NCBI GenBank assembly: GCA_017635095.1
Contig: JAGBMA010000219.1
Location: 1-35,508 of the forward strand
From: Ruminiclostridium sp.
Lineage (GTDB): Bacteria; Bacillota; Clostridia; Oscillospirales; Ruminococcaceae
Length of the DNA stretch: 35,508 bases
Reading direction: 5' to 3'
Part shown: one piece after another, positions 31,635 through 35,508 of the stretch
How positions within the stretch are numbered: position 1 is the first letter of the stretch
Layout: every line of letters starts with the position of its first letter
The notes under the pieces: model-generated
Seen by the model: the letters and a program-made list of their open reading frames with translations, nothing else
Told to the model about the DNA's origin: nothing
Databases searched by the model: none
Position numbers and translations under genes: made by a program

Positions 31635-31722
31635 CCGGCGTCACGCCGGCGCAGGTGCAGGGCGGCGTAAGCCCTGCCGCTGTCCGCGAGGACGACCGTC
31701 AGAAAGTACCTTTCTGACGGTC
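31635..31722. repeat. Four consecutive hairpins in the ABC operon leader (site E)
   Basis: CCGGCG-TCA-CGCCGG (31635-31649); GCAGGGC-seven bases-GCCCTGC (31657-31677); GTCC-GCGA-GGAC (31682-31693); and a perfect 13-bp stem at 31694-31706 and 31710-31722 with loop TAC. The last ends one base before GGAGG of the ATPase gene. The first three belong to the hairpin family of sites A-D; no T tract follows any of them, so they are not ordinary terminators. Confidence 0.8.
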
Positions 31723-31739
31723 CGGAGGAAGGTGCATCA

Positions 31740-32471
31740 ATGAAGCTTATAGAATGCAGGGATCTTTGCATGAAATACGAGGGAGTGCCGGCGTTCGAGA
31801 ACCTCACGTTCTCCATAGATGACGGCGACTTTCTGTGCATAGTCGGAGAAAACGGCTCCGGAAAGTCCACGCTTGTAAAGGGCATACTCGGGCTGAAGAA
31901 ATACAGCTCGGGAAGTATCACCTTCAACGGCGTGAAGCCGAAAGAGATCGGCTACCTGCCCCAGCAGACCGCCGCACAGAAAGATTTCCCCGCGACAGTA
32001 TGGGAAGTCGTGCTTTCGGGTTGTCTCAACCGTAATACCTTCCACCCGTTCTACATAAAGGAGAACAAGGAACGTGCAAAGCGCGAGATTGCGAAAATGA
32101 AGATAGAAAGTATTGTCCGCAAAAGCTACCGCGACCTCTCCGGAGGTCAGCAGCAGCGTGTGCTCCTTGCGAGAGCTCTGTGCGCAACGGAAAAGCTCCT
32201 GCTTCTCGACGAGCCGGTGTCGGGGCTTGACCCGATAGTCACGTCGGAGATGTACGAGGTGATACACGAACTCAATCACAGCGGAGTTACGGTCATAATG
32301 GTCACGCACGATATACACAATGCCGTTCATTACGGGAGCAAGATACTGAATATGTCGAAGAACGACTACTTTTTCGGCACATCGGACGAATATATAACCA
32401 CCGAGTCGTTCCGCCTCATGTCGCGGGGCTGTTTTCACGGGGAAGGGGGCTGTTTCAGTCATGGCAGATGA
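31740..32471 (+). CDS. Metal ABC transporter ATP-binding protein (ZnuC-like)
   Basis: A 243-residue ABC ATPase of the zinc/manganese uptake class. Walker A GENGSGKSTLVKGILGL (about 39-55), Q-loop GYLPQQTAAQKDFPATVWEV, signature DLSGGQQQRVLLARAL, Walker B LLLLDEPVSGLD and the switch His in VTHDIHN. The PATVWEVV segment and a paired nine-helix-type permease fit ZnuC/MntB families, but zinc versus manganese cannot be told. ATG 31740 has GGAGG 11 bases upstream. It overlaps the permease gene by 11 bases. Confidence 0.92.
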   Translation: MKLIECRDLCMKYEGVPAFENLTFSIDDGDFLCIVGENGSGKSTLVKGILGLKKYSSGSITFNGVKPKEIGYLPQQTAAQKDFPATVWEVVLSGCLNRNTFHPFYIKENKERAKREIAKMKIESIVRKSYRDLSGGQQQRVLLARALCATEKLLLLDEPVSGLDPIVTSEMYEVIHELNHSGVTVIMVTHDIHNAVHYGSKILNMSKNDYFFGTSDEYITTESFRLMSRGCFHGEGGCFSHGR

Positions 32472-33279
32472 GCTTATCGCGGTCTTTTCCTATCCGTTCA
32501 TGCAGCGCGCGCTTATCGTTGGCGTGCTCGTGTCGCTTTGTGCGGCGCTGCTCGGGACGAGCCTTGTGCTCAAGCGCTATTCCATGATCGGCGACGGTTT
32601 GTCTCATGTGGGGTACGGCGCGTTTGCGATAGCTGCCGCGGCGGGCATCGCTCCTCTTGCATTTGCCATACCCGTGGTGGTGGCATCGGCGTTCCTGCTC
32701 CTTTATATCACCCGCAAGGGAAAAATGGGCGGCGACAGCGCCATAGCCATACTGTCCAGCAGCGCTCTTGCCATAGGCATGATCGTGCTTGCGCTGAACC
32801 GGGTGACGATAGACATCAACAGCTATATGTTCGGCAGTATCCTTGCACTCAGCGAGGAGGACGTGGTGCTGTCGGTGATATGTTCGGTGGTGGTTTGCAT
32901 AGCCTTCATACTGCTCTATCACCGGATATTTGCCGTGACATTCGACGAGAGCTTCGCAAGTGCCACCGGCATTCGCTCGGGGATATATAACGCGTTCATT
33001 TCGGTGCTTACCGCGATAGTGATAGTTGTGGGAATGCGGCTCATGGGTGCGCTTCTTATATCGAGCCTTATGATATTCCCGTCACTGTCGTCGATGCGTG
33101 TGTGTCGTGGGTTCAGGAGCGTCACGATATGCTCCGCGGCAGTCTCGGTGATATGTTTCACCGTCGGGCTTGTGGGTTCTTACTTCGTAAATGTGCCAAC
33201 CGGCGCGGGGATAGTTGCGGTGGATCTTGCGGTCTTTCTTGTGTTCGCACTTGCAGGCAGGCTGAAGGAGAAGAGATAG
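32461..33279 (+). CDS. Metal ABC transporter permease (ZnuB-like)
   Basis: A 272-residue ABC-3 family permease with seven to eight hydrophobic segments. Family marks are LVLKRYSMIGDGLSHVGYGA near residue 40, ALNRVTIDINSYMFGSIL, FDESFASATGIRSG and the final VPTGAGIVAVDLAVFLVF. It begins inside the ATPase gene. No solute-binding lipoprotein gene accompanies it in this window; that component must be elsewhere or absent. Confidence 0.92.
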   Translation: MADELIAVFSYPFMQRALIVGVLVSLCAALLGTSLVLKRYSMIGDGLSHVGYGAFAIAAAAGIAPLAFAIPVVVASAFLLLYITRKGKMGGDSAIAILSSSALAIGMIVLALNRVTIDINSYMFGSILALSEEDVVLSVICSVVVCIAFILLYHRIFAVTFDESFASATGIRSGIYNAFISVLTAIVIVVGMRLMGALLISSLMIFPSLSSMRVCRGFRSVTICSAAVSVICFTVGLVGSYFVNVPTGAGIVAVDLAVFLVFALAGRLKEKR

Positions 33280-33288
33280 GAGGCAGAG

Positions 33289-33636
33289 ATGCTGTTTTTC
33301 AGGAAGAAGGAAAAGGAAGTGCCGTCAAACGAAAAAAAGGCGGCGAAGTCCATGCCGAAAACAAAAAAAGTGCAGTTCATACCGGTGAAGATACCGGAGC
33401 TTACCGCACTTCTCAATAATGATCTTTTCGAGCTCACGAAGCTTGAGCCCGTGAATTATTATGCCGACAAATCCTCTTATCTCCAGTGTACTTTCTTCTA
33501 CAACGAGGATTACAGCGAGGTCTATTTCGTGGTCGAGCAGTATGACAACGACTTCCTGCGCGCATCTACTCCGTATTACAAAGCGGACTATGAGCTTATG
33601 CGCAGGACCGTGATAAAGTTCGGTCAGCGCATCTGA
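33289..33636 (+). CDS. Unknown small basic-N-terminus protein
   Basis: A 115-residue protein, not recognised. The first 30 residues are very Lys-rich (FFRKKEKEVPSNEKKAAKS); the rest has an alpha/beta look with many aromatic residues (YADKSSYLQCTFFYNEDYSE, VYFVVEQYDNDFLRASTPYY). No signal peptide or transmembrane helix. ATG 33289 follows ATAGGAGGCAGAG, nine bases after the permease stop, so it is the third gene of the metal ABC operon. It ends five bases before the convergent DUF4358 gene. Confidence 0.65.
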   Translation: MLFFRKKEKEVPSNEKKAAKSMPKTKKVQFIPVKIPELTALLNNDLFELTKLEPVNYYADKSSYLQCTFFYNEDYSEVYFVVEQYDNDFLRASTPYYKADYELMRRTVIKFGQRI

Positions 33637-33641
33637 ATCCG

Positions 33642-34211
33642 TCAGTTCCGCAGTACATAGTACATGAGCCGCTTTTCCATGTCTTCGGCTTTTGTGCTGC
33701 AGATAAGATAGTGAACGTCATCTATGCTCCCGACAATAGCCGCGTCTGCCGCAGCCACCTGTTCCGGGTAGAAAGCCGCCTGATCCCGCAGATATGTCCG
33801 TCTTGCTTCAAGCATATCGTCCACTGCCTCCGCGTTTTTGTCTGAGGTGCGGATAATGGTGAGCTCGAAGAGATCGGCGCTTATGAGCTGCATATAGACG
33901 CTGAAATCATCGGCAAGCTCCATGTCATAGCGGAGAACCTCGGCGATCATAGTGTCGTCCGTCACTTCCATGGTATTGGGCAGCTCGTTCTTATACTCGC
34001 TGAGCAGTTTATACGCGATCTCCGAGCAGGTGATGATGTATTTCTGCGGAACGTATTCTGTTGTCACCGCCGTTTCGGGAGCAGGTCCGGTCTCCGGCGT
34101 ATCTGCGGTATTATAGACGACATCGGCGTTTCCCGCTGCCGCGCTGTTCCCGCAGCCGGAAAAAAATACAGCCGCAGCCGCTATGAGGGCGGCTTTTTTT
34201 GTATTGCGCAT
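33642..34211 (-). CDS. DUF4358 lipoprotein
   Basis: A 189-residue predicted lipoprotein. The signal is short (KKAALIAAAAVFFSGC) with the lipobox cysteine at residue 20; a Thr/Ala/Pro-rich spacer follows. The globular part matches the DUF4358 pattern as I know it: an ADDFSVYMQLISADLFELTI core, LEARRTYLRDQAAFYPEQ, and AIVGSIDDVHYLICS. Function unknown; members are common in Oscillospiraceae and Lachnospiraceae. ATG 34211 lies four bases after the GH26 stop with no clear Shine-Dalgarno, so coupling to GH26 translation is likely. Confidence 0.82.
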   Translation of the reverse strand: MRNTKKAALIAAAAVFFSGCGNSAAAGNADVVYNTADTPETGPAPETAVTTEYVPQKYIITCSEIAYKLLSEYKNELPNTMEVTDDTMIAEVLRYDMELADDFSVYMQLISADLFELTIIRTSDKNAEAVDDMLEARRTYLRDQAAFYPEQVAAADAAIVGSIDDVHYLICSTKAEDMEKRLMYYVLRN

Positions 34212-34215
34212 CAGA

Positions 34216-35331
34216 TCACTCAGCTTTCGTGAATTTCTCCGGCAGTCTTCCCGTGAACCACGGCAGCTTTTTCAGCGTTACCGTGTTTTCGTCTGCGAAA
34301 GTATCTTTCAGGAAGCTGCCTTTCATGTATTTTTCTGATTTTACGGGGCTGCCGTTTCTGTCGCGTACCGGCTGCCATTTCCCGTCCATCTCATACGCGA
34401 AGCTTCCCCACCAAGGGAGCCACCACAGCCACTTTACCCCGTCTTTCTGCATTTCCGACGGCGCGGGGATATATCCGCATTCCGAAAGCGTCACCATTTT
34501 GCCGCCCGCGAGAGACCGGATATATTCAAACCGTTCCTTCTGGGAGGAGTGGTCGTCATCAAGCTGTGAGTAAATGTCATCTCCAACGATGTCAAAGGTG
34601 TTGGGGTGAACGAGCATATCTTTATCCTGCCCGTTCCAGACCCAGATTATGTTTGTGAGCCTGTGTAAATTTTCGATCCTGTCAAAGATCATGTACCAGA
34701 GCTTCCTGTAAGCTTCGGCACTCTCCCCGCCGTCGTTTTTGCGCTTTCCCCACCAGAACCAGTCTCCGTTTGCTTCATGGAGCGGTCTGAACAGCACCGG
34801 TATGCCTGCTTCGTCGAACCGTTTCAGCTCGGCGGCAGCCTTGTCTATCCGTGAGACTGCAAAATCGTATTCCTTTGTGCCGGGGCAGACCGCCCTGAGC
34901 AGGTCAAAGGAAGTCTTGTGATCGTATGTGGTGGTCTTGTAGTAGAACGACCACACGCAGCCCTCTGTATCGTTCATATCGTCCGGAGCGTACCAGTGCC
35001 AGCAAAGGGTTATGATGCAGCCGGTGGTCTTTGCCCATTTGATGGCGCGGTTTATCTGGTCATCTCCCTTTTTCTTGTCCATATCCATGAGGTCGTAGCC
35101 GCGCAGGGCAGGGAAATCGCCTGTTTCAGAGAAATATACGCTGTCTTCGAGCTCCGGGCGCTGGAGGTACTGCTGACCGGAGATGTGCTTTTTCCCGTAT
35201 ATGCTTTTAAGGTAAGCGAATAGTTTTTTTGCAGGCTCACCGGCGTTTTTTGAAACGAGGGTGCCGGGATCTGCGGGTCTGCTGTCAAGATCTTTTATCA
35301 GGGCGTTTATATCGGTGATGTATTCTTTCAT
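34216..35331 (-). CDS. GH26 beta-mannanase-like glycosidase, no signal peptide
   Basis: A 371-residue GH26 enzyme. The sequence KHISGQQY near residue 50, TLCWHWYAPDD, then the acid/base Glu186 in FRPLHEANGDWFWWG and the nucleophile Glu284 in TLSECGY mark the clan A fold. GH26 enzymes mainly hydrolyse beta-1,4-mannans. The N-terminus (MKEYITDINALIKDL) lacks a signal peptide, so it should act in the cytoplasm on imported manno-oligosaccharides. Length suits a single catalytic domain, with no carbohydrate-binding module. ATG 35331 follows AAAGAGGATCTC. The MITE-like element starts 17 bases upstream of the start codon, so any native promoter is displaced or beyond the window. Confidence 0.9.
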   Translation of the reverse strand: MKEYITDINALIKDLDSRPADPGTLVSKNAGEPAKKLFAYLKSIYGKKHISGQQYLQRPELEDSVYFSETGDFPALRGYDLMDMDKKKGDDQINRAIKWAKTTGCIITLCWHWYAPDDMNDTEGCVWSFYYKTTTYDHKTSFDLLRAVCPGTKEYDFAVSRIDKAAAELKRFDEAGIPVLFRPLHEANGDWFWWGKRKNDGGESAEAYRKLWYMIFDRIENLHRLTNIIWVWNGQDKDMLVHPNTFDIVGDDIYSQLDDDHSSQKERFEYIRSLAGGKMVTLSECGYIPAPSEMQKDGVKWLWWLPWWGSFAYEMDGKWQPVRDRNGSPVKSEKYMKGSFLKDTFADENTVTLKKLPWFTGRLPEKFTKAE

Positions 35332-35348
35332 GAGATCCTCTTTCCTTA

Positions 35349-35508
35349 AGGGAACCTCTAAAAACCCAATTTGAGAGAAAAAGAGCTACCCACGCCGTCT
35401 ACTGCGTCAAACCTCCTAACCGGGCGCCAGCCCGGCTTCGTCGGCTTTCCTTGTATCCGACGCAGCTATCTCATTTTCTCTTTTCAAAGCGGTTTTTAGA
35501 GGTACCCT
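35349..35508. mobile_element. MITE-like element with 18-bp terminal inverted repeats
   Basis: A 160-base stretch whose ends are inverted repeats: AGGGAACCTCTAAAAACC (35349-35366) and its complement at 35491-35508 with one mismatch. Inside are further nested arms: TTGAGAGAAAA-like sequence against TTTTCTCTTTTCAA, CTGCGTC (35402-35408) with GACGCAG (35459-35465), and the hairpin CCGGGC-GCCA-GCCCGG (35420-35435). The whole can fold into one long hairpin. It encodes no protein, typical of a non-autonomous element. The right end coincides with the window end, so a target duplication cannot be checked. Confidence 0.65.

Overview
The window looks like a chromosomal segment of an anaerobic, probably motile, fibre-degrading Firmicute of the Oscillospiraceae (Ruminococcus-like). 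This is inferred from gene content and style: a four-subunit 2-oxoacid:ferredoxin oxidoreductase, ATP-type PEP carboxykinase, a secreted GH5 and a cytoplasmic GH26 glycosidase, a che operon, Gram-positive AGGAGG ribosome binding sites, and many sigma-A promoters with 17-base spacers. No rRNA, tRNA, CRISPR array, phage or plasmid genes were seen.

Layout. 1-2.9 kb: a minus-strand operon (histidine phosphatase, YcxB-like membrane protein, QueH) and a divergent XRE regulator. 2.9-6.7 kb: a GT4 glycosyltransferase and the Vor/Kor-type oxidoreductase operon in the order delta-alpha-beta-gamma. 6.8-8.1 kb: a P-loop ATPase and a zinc-ribbon membrane protein. 8.2-13.8 kb, plus strand: polA-rimI, a methyl-accepting chemotaxis protein with a long Pro/Ala/Lys tail, and rsmE. 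13.8-18.1 kb: a small acidic membrane protein with the GH5 enzyme, then pckA, then a PF06541-type membrane protein. 18.3-19.4 kb: a small alarmone synthetase and a gene-free stretch with its own promoter and terminator (candidate sRNA). 19.4-28.0 kb: a FliK-like protein and an FlhB C-terminal-like protein, divergent from cheA-cheW-cheR-cheB-gtrA-unknown. 28.1-31.5 kb: a tight minus-strand operon of a small anchored protein, DUF2975 protein, YozG-like regulator, two unknown membrane proteins and a B12-type radical SAM enzyme. 31.5-33.6 kb: a divergent metal ABC transporter (ATPase and permease) with a structured leader. 33.6-35.5 kb: a DUF4358 lipoprotein and the GH26 enzyme, then a 160-base MITE-like element at the window edge.

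How the genes relate. The MCP, CheA/W/R/B and the FliK/FlhB-like pair point to flagellar chemotaxis. GH5, GH26, pckA and the ferredoxin oxidoreductase fit anaerobic polysaccharide fermentation. The less familiar elements are: (1) a family of modular, perfect short GC-rich hairpins arrayed at gene boundaries and sometimes read into protein C-termini; (2) a dyad operator placed between two perfect divergent consensus promoters controlling the radical SAM operon and the metal ABC operon, the latter with four consecutive hairpins in its leader; (3) the orphan small RNA candidate; (4) the uncharacterised membrane/radical SAM operon; (5) the MITE-like element.

Start codons were re-chosen wherever the longest open frame ran back through a promoter or upstream gene. 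Functional names rest on motif recognition by eye; no database search was run.
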